A DNA stretch of 64,000 nucleotides from Leptospira fletcheri (GCF_004769195.1 NZ_RQET01000008.1:186001-250000), one strand, 5' to 3'; positions 19,461-30,837 are shown, counted from the stretch's first letter. Numbers and translations are program-made. Notes: generated by a model from the letters alone, not told the origin.

Positions 19461-21548
19461 TTAAACTTCGAGAGCGTCTCTACGGGAAAGATCTATTTTT
19501 CCGGTTTTGTCCACATTCAAAACCCGAACCCGAATCATTTCCCCTTCGCGAACCACGTCTTTTACGGAATTTACCCGTTTCGAATCCAACTTGGAGATAT
19601 GGCAAAGACCTTCTTTGCCGGGAAGAATCTCCACAAAGGCCCCGAAATCGGTAATCCTCTTCACTTTGCCTTCGTAAATCTTACCGACCTCTACTTCCGC
19701 AAAGAAACCTTCGACCATTCCCGCCGCTTTTTCCGCGGATTCCATGCTGGATCCGGCAATGGTCACTCTTCCGTCGTCGTCTATATTGATGTCCGCACCG
19801 GAAGCCTCGATGATCGCGCGGATATTCTTACCGCCCGGACCGATCAATTCTCCGATCCTATCTTTCGGAATATGTTTGATGATGATTCTAGGCGCCTTTC
19901 TCGAAACGGATTCTGCTGCCTTGGAGATATGTTTTTCCATCACGTCCAAGATATGGAATCTGGCTTTTTGAGCCTGGGCAAAGACCGATTCCAAAACTTC
20001 GAAGGCAACTCCGGTAACCTTCAAATCCATTTGGAACGCGGTGATCCCTTTGCGGGTTCCCGCGATCTTGCAATCCATATCCCCGAAGTGGTCTTCCAAC
20101 CCTGCAATGTCGGACAGAACGGCGAATCTACCCTTATCATCGGAGAATAATCCCATCGCGATTCCGGAAACGGAAGAACGGATCGGAACCCCTGCCGCCA
20201 TCAGAGCCAAGGATCCGGAACAAACGGAAGCCATGGAAGAAGAACCGTTGGATTCTAATATTTCCGAAACGACCCGGATCACGTAGGGAAAATCATCCAT
20301 CTTAGGAAGAACCAATTTCAAAGCTCTTTCCGCCAAATTTCCGTGACCGATCTCTCTCCTTCCCGGTCCGGAGGAACGTCTCACCTCTCCTACGGAAAAC
20401 GCCGGGAAATTATAATGGAGCATGAAGTTCTTTTCCTTCTGCCCTTCTAAAGTTTCATATCTTTGGTTATCGGAAGCCGTACCGAGGGTAACCGTTCCCA
20501 AGGATTGGGTTTGTCCCCTGGTAAAGACCGCGGACCCGTGCGCTCCGGGAAGAGGACTCATCTCTACGGAAATATTCCTGATCTCGTCCAATTTGCGACC
20601 GTCAAAACGGACTCCTTCGTGCAACACCTGCTCACGAACGATCTCGTATTCCAATTCGTGAAGGAAATTCTTGATGTCCTTGATCTTTTCCGGATCGGTC
20701 ACGGTGGTCTTAAAGTATTCCACAACTTCTTTGTTGACGTTCGCAACTTCCTTGGAACGGGATTGTTTGTCCGAAGTCCGATTCGCTGCGGAAAGCTTAT
20801 CGAAAGAATATTCTCGGACCGTGGTCAGGAGCGCCTCGTCTTTTTGTTTGAGCTTGACTTCCTTTTTGACTACGGCAAGTTCCTTGACCCAAGCTTCCTG
20901 CAATTCCACGAATTTAGAAATGTGGGATTGCGCGAATCTTAGCGCAGAGATCATCTCTTCGTTGGACAATTCCTTCGCTTCGCCTTCGATCATTACGATA
21001 TGGGTTTTCGTTCCCGCTACGATCAGGTCCAAATCGGAATTCGGGATTTCCTTGTTCGTAGGGTTGATGACCAATTCCCCGTTGATTCTACCGATCCGCG
21101 CTCCCGCGATCGGTCCGTTAAAAGGAATATTAGAAATAGATAACGCTGCAGACGCGGCGTTCAAGGCATGACCTGCTGTGGAAACTTCGTTGTCTGCAGA
21201 CAGAACCTGAACTAACAGTTGCACTTCGCAAAAATATCCTTCCGGAAATAACGGACGGATCGGGCGATCGATGATGCGGGAATTCAAAACCTCGTGCTCG
21301 TACGGTTTGGACTCCCTCTTGAAATACCCCCCCGGAAAGCGGCCCACGGAATAGATTTTTTCGGAGTATTCGCAGGTAAGCGGAAAGAAATCCTGCCCTT
21401 CTTTCGGTTCGTCGGCGGCGCAAACGGTGGCGAGTAGAACAAGATTTCCGGTTTTATAAACTACGGACCCGTGAGCCTGCTTGGCCCAGTCTCCCGTTTC
21501 GAGAGTGATTGTGTCCCGGCCAAACGGGCCGGAAATTGATTTTGCCAT
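19461..21548 (-). CDS. pnp: Polyribonucleotide nucleotidyltransferase (PNPase)
   Basis: A 3'-to-5' phosphorolytic exoribonuclease of RNA turnover. The 695 residues comprise two RNase PH domains (about 1-210 and 310-545) separated by an alpha-helical domain, then a KH domain with the loop [11 protein letters not shown] (about 565) and an S1 domain (about 620-690). The second PH domain keeps [14 protein letters not shown] and [14 protein letters not shown], the phosphate-binding region. It follows rpsO by 11 bp, the widely conserved rpsO-pnp arrangement in which pnp often regulates its own mRNA. Confidence 0.98.
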   Translation of the reverse strand: MAKSISGPFGRDTITLETGDWAKQAHGSVVYKTGNLVLLATVCAADEPKEGQDFFPLTCEYSEKIYSVGRFPGGYFKRESKPYEHEVLNSRIIDRPIRPLFPEGYFCEVQLLVQVLSADNEVSTAGHALNAASAALSISNIPFNGPIAGARIGRINGELVINPTNKEIPNSDLDLIVAGTKTHIVMIEGEAKELSNEEMISALRFAQSHISKFVELQEAWVKELAVVKKEVKLKQKDEALLTTVREYSFDKLSAANRTSDKQSRSKEVANVNKEVVEYFKTTVTDPEKIKDIKNFLHELEYEIVREQVLHEGVRFDGRKLDEIRNISVEMSPLPGAHGSAVFTRGQTQSLGTVTLGTASDNQRYETLEGQKEKNFMLHYNFPAFSVGEVRRSSGPGRREIGHGNLAERALKLVLPKMDDFPYVIRVVSEILESNGSSSMASVCSGSLALMAAGVPIRSSVSGIAMGLFSDDKGRFAVLSDIAGLEDHFGDMDCKIAGTRKGITAFQMDLKVTGVAFEVLESVFAQAQKARFHILDVMEKHISKAAESVSRKAPRIIIKHIPKDRIGELIGPGGKNIRAIIEASGADINIDDDGRVTIAGSSMESAEKAAGMVEGFFAEVEVGKIYEGKVKRITDFGAFVEILPGKEGLCHISKLDSKRVNSVKDVVREGEMIRVRVLNVDKTGKIDLSRRDALEV

Positions 21549-21559
21549 AATGAACTCCT

Positions 21560-21826
<267 letters not shown>

Positions 21827-21877
21827 AGCTTGATTGTACCTTTGCCAATTTTTAGATGCCAGGGCTGGGCGTCCAAG

Positions 21878-22804
21878 CTAATTTTTAGGAAAGACTTTTA
21901 AATATTTATAGGATAAACTGCCAGGAAGGCCGTCCCGTTTGCACCAGGCCAAGATCTCGCCTTCGGGAGAAGTTAACAGGAATTCTTGGGCAGGAATCCA
22001 TTCCAGTTTGATCTTTTTCCCATGAAATACGTCTCGAATCTCCGTTCCGGGAATTTCCAAAGTAGGAATGTCCAAAATTTCCTCCGGCGGATGAATTTTG
22101 ACGGTCTTTTCTTCCAGACGGGGAAAATGGTCCGCCTGTTCCAAAGTCAATTTTCCCACTTTGGTTCGGACCAAAGATCTTAGGCTCATGGGTAAACCGC
22201 AGGCATTTCCGATGTCCATCACGAGTTTTCGGATATAGGTCCCGCCCGAAACTTTCGTCCGAAAGGACATGCCTGTCGCTCCCAATTCCTTGGTCTCAAA
22301 CTCGTAAATTTTGATTTTTCGAATGCTAGGAGGTACGTCCACGCCTTCCCGGAACAATTGAGCCCTTCTCTTGCCTTGCACTTTTAAAGCGGAGATCTCC
22401 GGAGCAATTTGCTCCTCCCAATTTGAGACACTGGACAGGATTCCTTCCAGTTTCGAGCGATTCTCCGAATACCATTCCTTTACTTTCGACTCCTCCCAAT
22501 CCTCTAAGACAAGACCTTCCCTATCCCCGGAATCTGTGGAAAAGCCGAATTGGACTTCGGCGAGATATTCCTTGTCCTTGTTCAGAAAGAGAGAGGAAAA
22601 GCTGGTTGAGGAGCCGATGGGAAGAACCATCAAACCCGAGGCGGCCTTGTCTAGGGTACCAGTGTGACCGACTTTTTTCAGTCCCAAGGATTTTTTGGCT
22701 TTTATGACCAAATCGGAGGAAGTCATTCCTACCGGCTTGTCCAACAGCAAAAAACCGATTTCAGTCCGGATTTGTGGGTTTTCTCGTAAGTCGAAGGGAT
22801 TCAT
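21878..22804 (-). CDS. truB: tRNA pseudouridine(55) synthase TruB
   Basis: Makes pseudouridine 55 in the T-loop of tRNAs. The 308 residues open with GFLLLDKPVGMTSSDLV and have the catalytic motif GHTGTLDKAASGLMVLPIG, whose Asp attacks the base; SGGTYIRKLVMDIG occurs further on. A C-terminal PUA-like tail follows. The ATG has AGGG upstream but lies 44 bp inside the end of rbfA, an unusually long overlap. No better in-frame start was seen between the rbfA stop and the conserved GFLLLDKP block. Confidence 0.96.
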   Translation of the reverse strand: MNPFDLRENPQIRTEIGFLLLDKPVGMTSSDLVIKAKKSLGLKKVGHTGTLDKAASGLMVLPIGSSTSFSSLFLNKDKEYLAEVQFGFSTDSGDREGLVLEDWEESKVKEWYSENRSKLEGILSSVSNWEEQIAPEISALKVQGKRRAQLFREGVDVPPSIRKIKIYEFETKELGATGMSFRTKVSGGTYIRKLVMDIGNACGLPMSLRSLVRTKVGKLTLEQADHFPRLEEKTVKIHPPEEILDIPTLEIPGTEIRDVFHGKKIKLEWIPAQEFLLTSPEGEILAWCKRDGLPGSLSYKYLKVFPKN

Positions 22805-23114
22805 CTAAACCCTGGATATATTCTTCATCCCAAACGAAGTGAATCTTAGGCGTTACCCTCAGATTCAACTTCGTAGAAAGAGTGGCGGCAAATTTACCCG
22901 CAGCGCTATTCAAGCCTGCGAGTAATTTTTCCTTCTTCTTGTCGGTAACGATAGAAGTAACGTATACGTTCAGAAACCTAGCGTCTTCGGAAAGTTCCGA
23001 ACGATGGACGGAAACCATATGAACCCGAGGATCCTTTACCTTACCCGTCAAAATCATCATGGCGACGGTCCGAACCGTCTCCGCTTCGATTTTTCTTTTA
23101 CGGATCGGACTCAA
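22761..23114 (-). CDS. rbfA: Ribosome-binding factor A
   Basis: A 117-residue KH-fold protein needed for 30S subunit maturation and 16S 5'-end processing. Family landmarks are RKRKIEAETVRTVAMMILTGKVKDPRV near the N terminus, the beta segment DARFLNVYVTSI, and the C-terminal PKIHFVWDEEYIQGLDESLRL. The start appears to be TTG. It stands 12 bp after infB in the classical nusA-infB-rbfA-truB order and its end overlaps truB by 44 bp. Confidence 0.95.
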   Translation of the reverse strand: MSPIRKRKIEAETVRTVAMMILTGKVKDPRVHMVSVHRSELSEDARFLNVYVTSIVTDKKKEKLLAGLNSAAGKFAATLSTKLNLRVTPKIHFVWDEEYIQGLDESLRLTRKPTNPD

Positions 23115-23126
23115 AGGTACCGCCTC

Positions 23127-25913
23127 TTAGTCTAGCTTCCGCTTGATCACCGTTACCGTGTATGCTTCGATCGTATCCCCGACTTTAAAATCATTAAAGC
23201 CGTCCACTTGGATACCGCATTCGAAATTGTTCACGACTTCGTTTACCTCGTCCTTGAATCGTCTTAAGGATTTGAGCTTTCCGTCGAACACGATGACTCC
23301 GTCGCTGATCACGCGGATTCCCGAAGCTTTCGTAATCTTTCCCGTCGTGACCATACAACCGGCGATATTTCCGATTTTGGAAACCTTGAAGATCTCCCGG
23401 ATTTCGGCGGTCCCGATGACTTCCTCGATCTTTTCGGGTTCGAGAAGCCCTTCCATGGCCATTTTGATCTCGTCTACAACCTGATAAATGATGCTGTAGT
23501 ATTTGATCTGCACTCCTTCTTTTTCCGCCAAGGCGATGGTCTTCGGATTCGCTCTGACATGGAAACCTACGATGATCGCATTCGAAGCGGAAGCGAGCAT
23601 TACGTCCATATCCACGATCGCGCCGGCACCGGATTGGATGACGTTCAGTTTTACGTCCGGAGTGGAGAGTTTTTCCAAAGCTTCCTTGATCGCTTCCGCA
23701 GATCCTCGAACGTCGGCCTTGATGATCACCTTGAGTTCCTTCAAAGCGCCTTGCTTGATGAACTCGTTCATATTTTCCAAAGTTACTTTCGATCCGGCGG
23801 CACCGGCGTTTCCGATCCGTTCGAACTCGATTCTGTGTTGGGAAATATTTCTGGCTTCTTTTTCGTCCTCCATCGCATCGAAGGGCGCTCCCGCATCCGG
23901 AACTCCGTCCAAGCCGGTCACCTGCACCGGAAAAGCCGGTCCGGCTTCCTTGATCAGATGGCCATAATCGTCGTACATCGCACGGACGCGACCGGAGAAG
24001 ACTCCCGCTACGAAAGGATCTCCGATATGCAAGGTTCCGTTTTGGATCAAAACCGTGGCGACGGCTCCCCTACCCGGATCCAATTTCGCTTCCACGATGG
24101 TTCCCTTTGCTCTGCGTTTCGGGTTGGCCTTCAGATCCAATACTTCCGCCTGTAAAAGCACCGCTTCCAGGAGTTTGTCGATCCCGATGTTTTCCTTTGC
24201 GGAAATCTTGCAATACATCGTATCTCCGCCCCAATCTTCCGCTTGGAGACCGTGATTGGCCAATTCCTGCATGATTTTATCCGGATTGGCCGCCGGAAGA
24301 TCCACTTTGTTGATGGCAACGATGATCGGAACCTTAGCGTCCTTCGCATGGGAAACAGCTTCCAAGGTTTGGGGCATGACTCCGTCATCCGCAGCGACGA
24401 CCAGGATTACGATATCCGTTACTTTGGCGCCTCGGGCACGCATTGAAGTAAAGGCTTCGTGACCCGGAGTATCCAAGAAAGTGACCTCGCCTCTCGCGGT
24501 TTTCACCTGATACGCGCCGATATGCTGTGTGATTCCACCCGATTCCGTATCGATTACGGAAGACTTACGTATGGTATCCAACAGTTTCGTCTTACCATGG
24601 TCTACGTGCCCCATGATCGTAACGACTGGAGGTCTGTGGATATAATCTTCCGGATTGTCTTTTTCCTCTCCGATCAAAGTTTCTTCGTAGAGGGAAACGA
24701 CTTTGACTTTGCATCCGTATTCGTCCGCAAGAATAGAAGCCGTCTCTGCATCGATGATATTATTGATCGTGACCATCATACCCATTTTCATGAGTTTTCC
24801 GATGACGTCTCCGGGCTTCAGGTTCATTTTCTTGGCGAGTTCGCCAACTTGAACATTTTCTAATATAGTAATTTCCTTAGGAACGGAAACACCGGTCGGA
24901 CCTCCACCCTTCTGCTTGCGAAAGGCTTGCTTGAAGAATTTGGAATTTTCCGTGCCGAAAGACGATTCCGCTCTTCCCGACTTTTCCTTATCTCCACCGC
25001 CGCGTTTTTTATTGGAAGGGCCGAGGACTCCTCTGCCTTCTCCTCCGGGAGGACCGGCTGCACCTGGTCCGCCTCCGGGACCACCTTGACCGCCACCGGG
25101 ACCGCGATAGCCGCCGCCTTGGCCTCCACCTCCGGGACCTCCACGATAACCACCACCTTGTCCGCCGCCGGGACCACGATAGCCGCCGCCTTGGCCTCCA
25201 CCTCCGGGACCTCCACGATAACCACCACCTTGTCCGCCTCCGGGACCACGATAGCCGCCACCTTGGCCTCCGCCTCCGGGACCGCCACGATAACCGCCAC
25301 CTTGTCCGCCTTGGCCTCCGGGACCGCGATAACCACCACCCTGTCCGCCTTGGCCGCCACCGCCACCTTGGTATCCTCCACGGTAGCCACCGCCTTGACC
25401 ACCTTGGCCTCCAGGACCGCGATAGCCGCCACCCTGTCCGCCTTGGCCACCACCGCCACCTTGGTATCCTCCACGGTAGCCACCGCCAGAATGATCGGAG
25501 GAAGAATCCCGATTATTCGGGCCGGTATAGGTCTGTCTTTGGTTCGGACGGGAAACAATGATATTATTGTCTTCTTTTTGGAAAGGAGATCTACCGCCAG
25601 AGTGATCTCCTCCTGGGGAAGAAGAAGTTTTAGACGAAGGATAATCCTGTCGTTCCTGCCTCGGTTCCGAATGTTGCGGCTCTTTCGGAGAGGATGCCTG
25701 TACGTGCTGCTGGCGAGGATTCGAGGTCGCACCCGAGTTCGGATTCGAGGATTGTCTCTGGTTCACAGGAGATTCACTCGCCGTCTCCTTTCTGGTCGGA
25801 GAGGGAGAAGAGGTCTTTTCTTCTGGCTTCTTCTTGATCACCAGTTTCTTCTTCTTACCGGCGTCACCAGAACCCTGGAGCTTTTCCTTGATTGTCTTAT
25901 TCTTATCTTCCAT
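23127..25913 (-). CDS. infB: Translation initiation factor IF-2 with a Gly/Arg-rich repeat domain
   Basis: A GTPase that positions initiator tRNA on the 30S subunit. The 928 residues comprise a basic, Ser/Pro-rich N terminus (1-140); a Gly-Tyr-Arg-Gly-rich disordered region (about 141-300); a short IF2-N domain (about 350-400); and the G domain with GHVDHGKT (435-442), DTPGH and NKVD; domains II, III and IV follow. The conserved core is intact. The Gly-rich part is encoded by tandem DNA repeats (see the repeat entry) and resembles eukaryotic RGG boxes that bind RNA; IF-2 N termini vary greatly but rarely look like this. It lies 65 bp after nusA. Confidence 0.97.
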   Translation of the reverse strand: MEDKNKTIKEKLQGSGDAGKKKKLVIKKKPEEKTSSPSPTRKETASESPVNQRQSSNPNSGATSNPRQQHVQASSPKEPQHSEPRQERQDYPSSKTSSSPGGDHSGGRSPFQKEDNNIIVSRPNQRQTYTGPNNRDSSSDHSGGGYRGGYQGGGGGQGGQGGGYRGPGGQGGQGGGYRGGYQGGGGGQGGQGGGYRGPGGQGGQGGGYRGGPGGGGQGGGYRGPGGGQGGGYRGGPGGGGQGGGYRGPGGGQGGGYRGGPGGGGQGGGYRGPGGGQGGPGGGPGAAGPPGGEGRGVLGPSNKKRGGGDKEKSGRAESSFGTENSKFFKQAFRKQKGGGPTGVSVPKEITILENVQVGELAKKMNLKPGDVIGKLMKMGMMVTINNIIDAETASILADEYGCKVKVVSLYEETLIGEEKDNPEDYIHRPPVVTIMGHVDHGKTKLLDTIRKSSVIDTESGGITQHIGAYQVKTARGEVTFLDTPGHEAFTSMRARGAKVTDIVILVVAADDGVMPQTLEAVSHAKDAKVPIIVAINKVDLPAANPDKIMQELANHGLQAEDWGGDTMYCKISAKENIGIDKLLEAVLLQAEVLDLKANPKRRAKGTIVEAKLDPGRGAVATVLIQNGTLHIGDPFVAGVFSGRVRAMYDDYGHLIKEAGPAFPVQVTGLDGVPDAGAPFDAMEDEKEARNISQHRIEFERIGNAGAAGSKVTLENMNEFIKQGALKELKVIIKADVRGSAEAIKEALEKLSTPDVKLNVIQSGAGAIVDMDVMLASASNAIIVGFHVRANPKTIALAEKEGVQIKYYSIIYQVVDEIKMAMEGLLEPEKIEEVIGTAEIREIFKVSKIGNIAGCMVTTGKITKASGIRVISDGVIVFDGKLKSLRRFKDEVNEVVNNFECGIQVDGFNDFKVGDTIEAYTVTVIKRKLD
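25035..25495 (-). repeat. In-frame tandem repeats encoding the RGG-like region of IF-2
   Basis: Two adjoining arrays inside infB. The first, nearest the N terminus, has two copies of a 93-bp unit (31 residues, containing [12 protein letters not shown]); identical anchor sequences recur exactly 93 bases apart near 25370 and 25463. The second has about three copies of a 72-bp unit (24 residues, containing [12 protein letters not shown]); anchors recur at 25106, 25178 and 25250. Both periods are multiples of three, so copy-number change keeps the frame. Units differ mainly at third codon positions, suggesting selection on the protein. Confidence 0.9.
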
Positions 25914-25978
25914 ATAATTTCCTGGCCTTCTACAGGTGCCCTACGGTTCCTTACAGACTTATGGCAATCGGAGAGAGA

Positions 25979-27342
25979 TCAGCTCTCTTCCACCCACTCC
26001 ACTGATTCGGCCAAAATCTTGAGAATTTGAGTCGCCGTCGTCGGACCGATCCCAGGAAGTTTTGCCAAATCATCCTGGCTGATCTCGATTAATGCCTCTA
26101 CGTCCTTGATTCCTGCGCTCCGCAAGAGCTCGATCAAGCGGGCAGACAGCCCCGGCAAATCCTCCAACGGAGTAGCGCCATCGTCTTCTTCCTCTTCCAC
26201 AGGAGGACTGAACAATTTTTCCAGTCGTTCGCGGGCTTCGGGAGACGAGAACTCCTCGTTGTATTGCGCTATGGTTTTGATGTCGATCCTATATCCGGTC
26301 AGTTGCGAAGCCAACTTTACGTTTGATCCGTTGATTCCTATCGCCAAGGAAAGCTGTTCCTCCGGAACGATCACCATGGCTTCTCTACCTTGAGTATCCA
26401 CTTTCACATCGAAAGGCTTAGCAGGAGAAATCGCGTTCGCGATGAATTCCGCAGGATCGTTGGAATATTGGACGATATCGATTCTTTCGTTCCCTAGTTC
26501 GCGTACTATGGACTGGATCCGGACCCCTTTCATCCCTACGCATGCGCCGACAGGATCGATGTCCCCCCGAGTCGCATGAACCACTACCTTGGTACGGATG
26601 GAAGGCTGCCTGGCCACATTCACGATCTCGACGAGCCCGTCGTAGATCTCAGGAATTTCCATTTCAAATAATTTCTTAACAAAATCAGCCGAGGCTCTGG
26701 AAAGGGTAATCACGGGAATCGGTTCCCGAGGTCTCAGTTCTACCCTTTGGATGATCGCTTTCAGCCTATCCCCGCTATGATATTTTTCTCCCGGATTCTG
26801 CTCCCTTTTGGGCATAATCCCTTCGACTTTCCCCAAGTCTACGGACATAGCGTCCTTTTTCCAGCGCTGGAAGTAACCGTGGGTCAGCTCCCCTTCCTTT
26901 GCTTTGTATTCCTCGTAAAGCAGTTCCTTTTCCATGTCCCTAAGGCGCTGGAAAACCATCTGCTTGGCTTGGCTGGAAATGATCCTGGAAAGCTCCATCG
27001 GCTTTTCTTTAAATTCTAATACTTGACCGATTTCCGCATCCGGATGAGCGGATTTGGCGTCGTCGACGGAAATTTCTAAACCGTCTTTCGGAAGAGTATC
27101 GACCACTTTGCGGGGAACCACGATGACTACGTTATCCCCGTCGTTATTGGAAGCAAATTCCACCTTGATCGGGTTTTCACTATCATCCAAACCATCCAGT
27201 CCGGACTTCTTTTTGTAGGCCGTAATCAAAGAGTCCCGTATGACTCCCATAACCGCTTCCCGGTCCAGGGACTTATCGGCGCAAAATTGTTGGATCGCCT
27301 CCAACAGGTTGCCTTCGGATTCTTTCTTCTTTACTGCCATAA

Positions 27343-27346
<4 letters not shown>
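25979..27346 (-). CDS. nusA: Transcription termination/antitermination factor NusA
   Basis: Binds RNA polymerase and nascent RNA to modulate pausing, termination and antitermination. The 455 residues show the N-terminal polymerase-binding domain (AVMGVIRDSLITAYKKKSG), an S1 domain (about 140-205), two KH domains with VGACVGMKGVRIQSI and SLAIGINGSNVKLASQLTG, and a C-terminal helix-hairpin-helix (LAKLPGIGPTTATQIL) after an acidic linker. The TTG at 27346 overlaps the rimP stop as TTGA; an ATG two codons in (27340) is an equally possible start. It continues the rimP-nusA-infB order. Confidence 0.97.
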
Positions 27347-27834
<488 letters not shown>

Positions 27835-28182
27835 GTGCCGGCCTTACAGAGAGTCTCTGAACCGCCTCTCCCGCCCTAAGCGGAATGTCTACCACCGAAG
27901 CCCGGTTTTCTGAAGCCGAATTTCGATCTGTATAACCCAAACTTTGGGTTGGTTCCCGATATCCTTTCAAATTATTTGGGCCAAGCCCTAGTGTAAAGTA
28001 AATTTTAGGGGGTACACCGCCGGAAGCGGAGCGGTTTTTCTCGAAACGAAAAAGGTCGTGATTTTGAGAGAAATCCGGCTTTCCGGAATTGAAGTTCGGT
28101 TTTTGAATTTGGTTTCGAAAGGATCGTAAAAAAAATCGAAAAAGACAGAATTTCCTTTTTTAATTGGAATCTAGAATAACCT
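27835..28182. promoter_or_regulatory. Divergent intergenic region between rimP and the lipoprotein gene
   Basis: No gene is seen in this 348-bp stretch. It should hold the promoter of the long rimP-to-dut operon and that of the lipoprotein gene. A weak minus-strand candidate is TTTACA (27992-27997) and TAATTT (27969-27974) with a 17-base spacer. A 17-base perfect palindrome, AACCCAAACTTTGGGTT, lies at 27934-27950, between that candidate and rimP, and could be an operator or an RNA hairpin. On the plus strand TAGAAT stands just before 28183. These signals are sequence impressions only. Confidence 0.35.
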
Positions 28183-29376
28183 ATGCTCCGACCATCGATA
28201 TTGCACCGCCAACCTCAAATTATGCTCCAATTTCCCAAAAACAAAAATCAGAACCGATATTTTCTTTCCTTCCTTTCGATTTCCGTCCTTTTTTGCGCAT
28301 TCGCCTGCTCTAAGTTCCGGGTGGACGATTACAATCCTTATCTTTACGGAAGGATCAAGCTCGGAAAGGATTTAAAGGAATTGCAAGTGAATATAGTCAA
28401 TCGGGTTCCGACCAATATTCCGAATCAGATTGCGATCTCCTCCGGCTTGATGTACGTCCCCGACTTCGAACAATCCTTGGTGAAAGTATTTAATACGGAG
28501 GGGGAACTCAAGTTCCTGATCGGTAACCCCAAAGAGAAGGGCATCGAAAAGCTGAAAATTCACAACGTGAAATTAGGAAGGATCGGTCTGGTCGCAGTCT
28601 CTTCTAGCGAAGACGTTTTTATTCAATCCAGAATTTCCAAAGAAGACGTAAAGCAAGACAAAGCGCCCGAGAATATATTCACGAAGAAGTCCGGAGAATT
28701 CCGGACGGACGCGGAAGAAGTTCTCCCTTCCGTCATATTAAAAATCAACGATTCCGGAAAACTCGTACAGACGATTTATTCGGACGGAGTCGGAGGTTCC
28801 GTTCCTTTCGGATATGTGGAGCGAATGGAAACCGGAAAGAACGATCTTCTCTTCGTTTTTCACCGTTCGAACGGAGAAATGAGACTTTCCGTCTTTGACG
28901 AGAACGGAAAGGTGAAACGAAGACTGGATTCGAGCGATTTTAAAGACATGGTCCATTCCGCTTCGGACGGAAGCACCTGGTACATAGACACGATCCTGTC
29001 TCATTCCGAAGGGGATTATGCGCTCGCTTCCTTCAGCTTTTACGAAGCGAAATCCGGTCGATTTAAGGGAAGAAAGATTTATCGTTACGACTGGGAAACG
29101 AAGAGAATCCTCCCGATCAAGGACATCCAAGATCCGTCGGAAACCCTTTATTGGGTTCTGAACGACGATAACTTTTTCGTTTGGGAAACCGAAGCGGAGG
29201 AAGGAAATTCCGTGAGGCTCCAGGTTCACGACGACGACGGAAATCATGTCAACAATATACGTTTGAATTACCCGCCTCCGAGAGGACTCTGGAGAGAGAC
29301 TTGGATGGACGCGAACGACGAGATCTATTCCGTCAGAATCCGATCCGGCTTTTTAGAAATCCATAAATGGAAGTAA
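28183..29376 (+). CDS. Putative lipoprotein, possibly a beta-propeller; conserved in leptospires
   Basis: 397 residues. The N terminus has a hydrophobic segment ending in a lipobox-like LFCAFAC-SK, so the mature protein is probably lipid-anchored at the Cys. A signal peptide of normal length results if translation begins at the ATG at 28222 rather than 28183; neither has a strong ribosome binding site. The body has repeated strand-turn patterns (GLMYVPDFEQSLVKVFN, DLLFVFHRSNGEMRLSVFD, DNFFVWETEAEEGNSVRLQV) that suggest a propeller-like fold. From memory it resembles the leptospiral LIC_12708 family beside rimP; that identity is unchecked. Function unknown. Six bases separate it from nnr. Confidence 0.82.
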   Translation: MLRPSILHRQPQIMLQFPKNKNQNRYFLSFLSISVLFCAFACSKFRVDDYNPYLYGRIKLGKDLKELQVNIVNRVPTNIPNQIAISSGLMYVPDFEQSLVKVFNTEGELKFLIGNPKEKGIEKLKIHNVKLGRIGLVAVSSSEDVFIQSRISKEDVKQDKAPENIFTKKSGEFRTDAEEVLPSVILKINDSGKLVQTIYSDGVGGSVPFGYVERMETGKNDLLFVFHRSNGEMRLSVFDENGKVKRRLDSSDFKDMVHSASDGSTWYIDTILSHSEGDYALASFSFYEAKSGRFKGRKIYRYDWETKRILPIKDIQDPSETLYWVLNDDNFFVWETEAEEGNSVRLQVHDDDGNHVNNIRLNYPPPRGLWRETWMDANDEIYSVRIRSGFLEIHKWK

Positions 29377-29382
29377 GAACGG

Positions 29383-30837
29383 ATGAAATTCGAATCCCTA
29401 TTTACGGAAGAGGAAAGTCAGGAATTGGACAGGCTTTCCGTTTCGGAAAGAGGGACCGCTTCCCGACTCCTGATGGGTCTTGCGGCAATTTCGATCTTTC
29501 AAACCTGGAAAAATAAATTCGAAAAAGCCGGCGGAGCCCTTCTACTCTGCGGCTCCGGCAACAACGGCGGAGACGGCTTCGCCCTTGCTCACTTCTTATC
29601 CGCGGAAGGAATCCCTTGTAGAGTATATTATAAAAACGGCAACCTTTCCGAGGAGACCGCTTTTTATAAGGAACTCTGTTCCGGCTCCGGAGCGAAATTA
29701 TTTCCCTTAGAGGAATTTCGGGCCGAAGTTTGGAATCGGAACGAAGTGGTGGTGGACGCTCTTTTAGGCACTGGTTTTCACCCTCCTCTTTCCGAAGAAA
29801 TCGCGGGAGTCGTCGAAGAACTCCGAAAGTTGAAAGCGGACGCCTCCTCGGAATGTTTCATCCTCAGCATGGATACGGTCTCCGGCTTTTACCCGGGAAG
29901 TCCCGAACCTTTTCCTTCCGACGCAATCGCGGAGATAGGAGTGCCGAAATTAACCAATCTGTTCCTGAACGATCCGGGGAGAGAAAGAACCTTTCATCCG
30001 ATCGGCTTTCTCCGAAAGGAATTTTCGACGAAGCAGAAAGTATTGGTCCGAGCGAGCAAGAAGGAGCTCAGAAAACGAACCGAACGAAAAAAGGATTCCC
30101 ACAAATATTCCAACGGTTCGGCGGTTTTTTTGGGAGGCTCGGAAGGGATGGCGGGAGCGATCCTCTCCTCCGTCTTAACGTTTCATGAAGCGGGAGGGGG
30201 AATTTCCCTGATCCGAACTCCTTCCCCAGTCACTCTTCAAAAAGTTTTAAAAAAGGATTCTTCCCTGATGGTAAAATCCTTTTCCGCAGAAGAGAATCCG
30301 TTTCTCGGAAGCTTTGCCGGAAAAGCGAAAGTGTTCGCTCTGGGTCCGGGACTTTCTCTAGAAGATTGTCCGACCCATCCGCTTCCGGAAAAAACCCCCG
30401 TAATTTTGGATGCAGGAGCGATCCTATCCTATTCCGGCGCTAAATTGGGCCCGAACGTATTATTCACTCCTCACTTGGGCGAATGGTCTAAAGTTATCGG
30501 AAGAGCCTGTTCTCACGTTCTGGAGGGATGGAAGGAAGCGACGCAATGGACGAGAGAAAGAAATTGCTATGTACTTTTAAAAAGCGACGTTTCCGTACTC
30601 TGCACTCCGGAAGGGGATTCGTATTTTTGGCCGCACCGAGACGGAAGATTGGCGGTGATGGGAACCGGGGATTTGCTTGTTGGAATGCTTGCATTCTTCC
30701 TGTCTAGAGGACATGATATACCGGAAGCGGTCAGACTTTCCTTAAGCCTATTCGCTTCCGCCGCGGAATTCTCGGAAGGGCATCCGACTGCCGGCAGAAT
30801 TCGTAAAAACATCCGTAAGGTACTTTTCCATGGCTAA
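29383..30837 (+). CDS. nnr: Bifunctional NAD(P)H-hydrate epimerase / ADP-dependent NAD(P)H-hydrate dehydratase
   Basis: Repairs hydrated NADH and NADPH. The N-terminal epimerase (YjeF_N, about 1-215) has the phosphate loop GSGNNGGDGFALA (from residue 57) and VVDALLGTGFHPPL. The C-terminal ribokinase-like dehydratase (about 230-484) has SAVFLGGSEGMAGA, FALGPGLSLED, ILDAGAI, FTPHLGEWSKVIG and the ADP-binding, catalytic MGTGDLLVGMLA with its Asp. At 484 residues it matches the usual fusion. It follows the lipoprotein gene by 6 bp and overlaps the next gene by 8 bp. Confidence 0.94.
   Translation: MKFESLFTEEESQELDRLSVSERGTASRLLMGLAAISIFQTWKNKFEKAGGALLLCGSGNNGGDGFALAHFLSAEGIPCRVYYKNGNLSEETAFYKELCSGSGAKLFPLEEFRAEVWNRNEVVVDALLGTGFHPPLSEEIAGVVEELRKLKADASSECFILSMDTVSGFYPGSPEPFPSDAIAEIGVPKLTNLFLNDPGRERTFHPIGFLRKEFSTKQKVLVRASKKELRKRTERKKDSHKYSNGSAVFLGGSEGMAGAILSSVLTFHEAGGGISLIRTPSPVTLQKVLKKDSSLMVKSFSAEENPFLGSFAGKAKVFALGPGLSLEDCPTHPLPEKTPVILDAGAILSYSGAKLGPNVLFTPHLGEWSKVIGRACSHVLEGWKEATQWTRERNCYVLLKSDVSVLCTPEGDSYFWPHRDGRLAVMGTGDLLVGMLAFFLSRGHDIPEAVRLSLSLFASAAEFSEGHPTAGRIRKNIRKVLFHG

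Noticed and set aside
25035..25495. Possible CRISPR array from regularly spaced repeats
   Set aside because: Units are contiguous, in frame with infB and lack unique spacers; no cas gene is present.
24860..26030. Long open frames on both strands across the Gly-rich part of infB (up to 367 codons)
   Set aside because: They arise from GC-rich repeat codons of infB, translate to Thr/Ala/Ser or Val/Ala low-complexity sequence, and have no family features.
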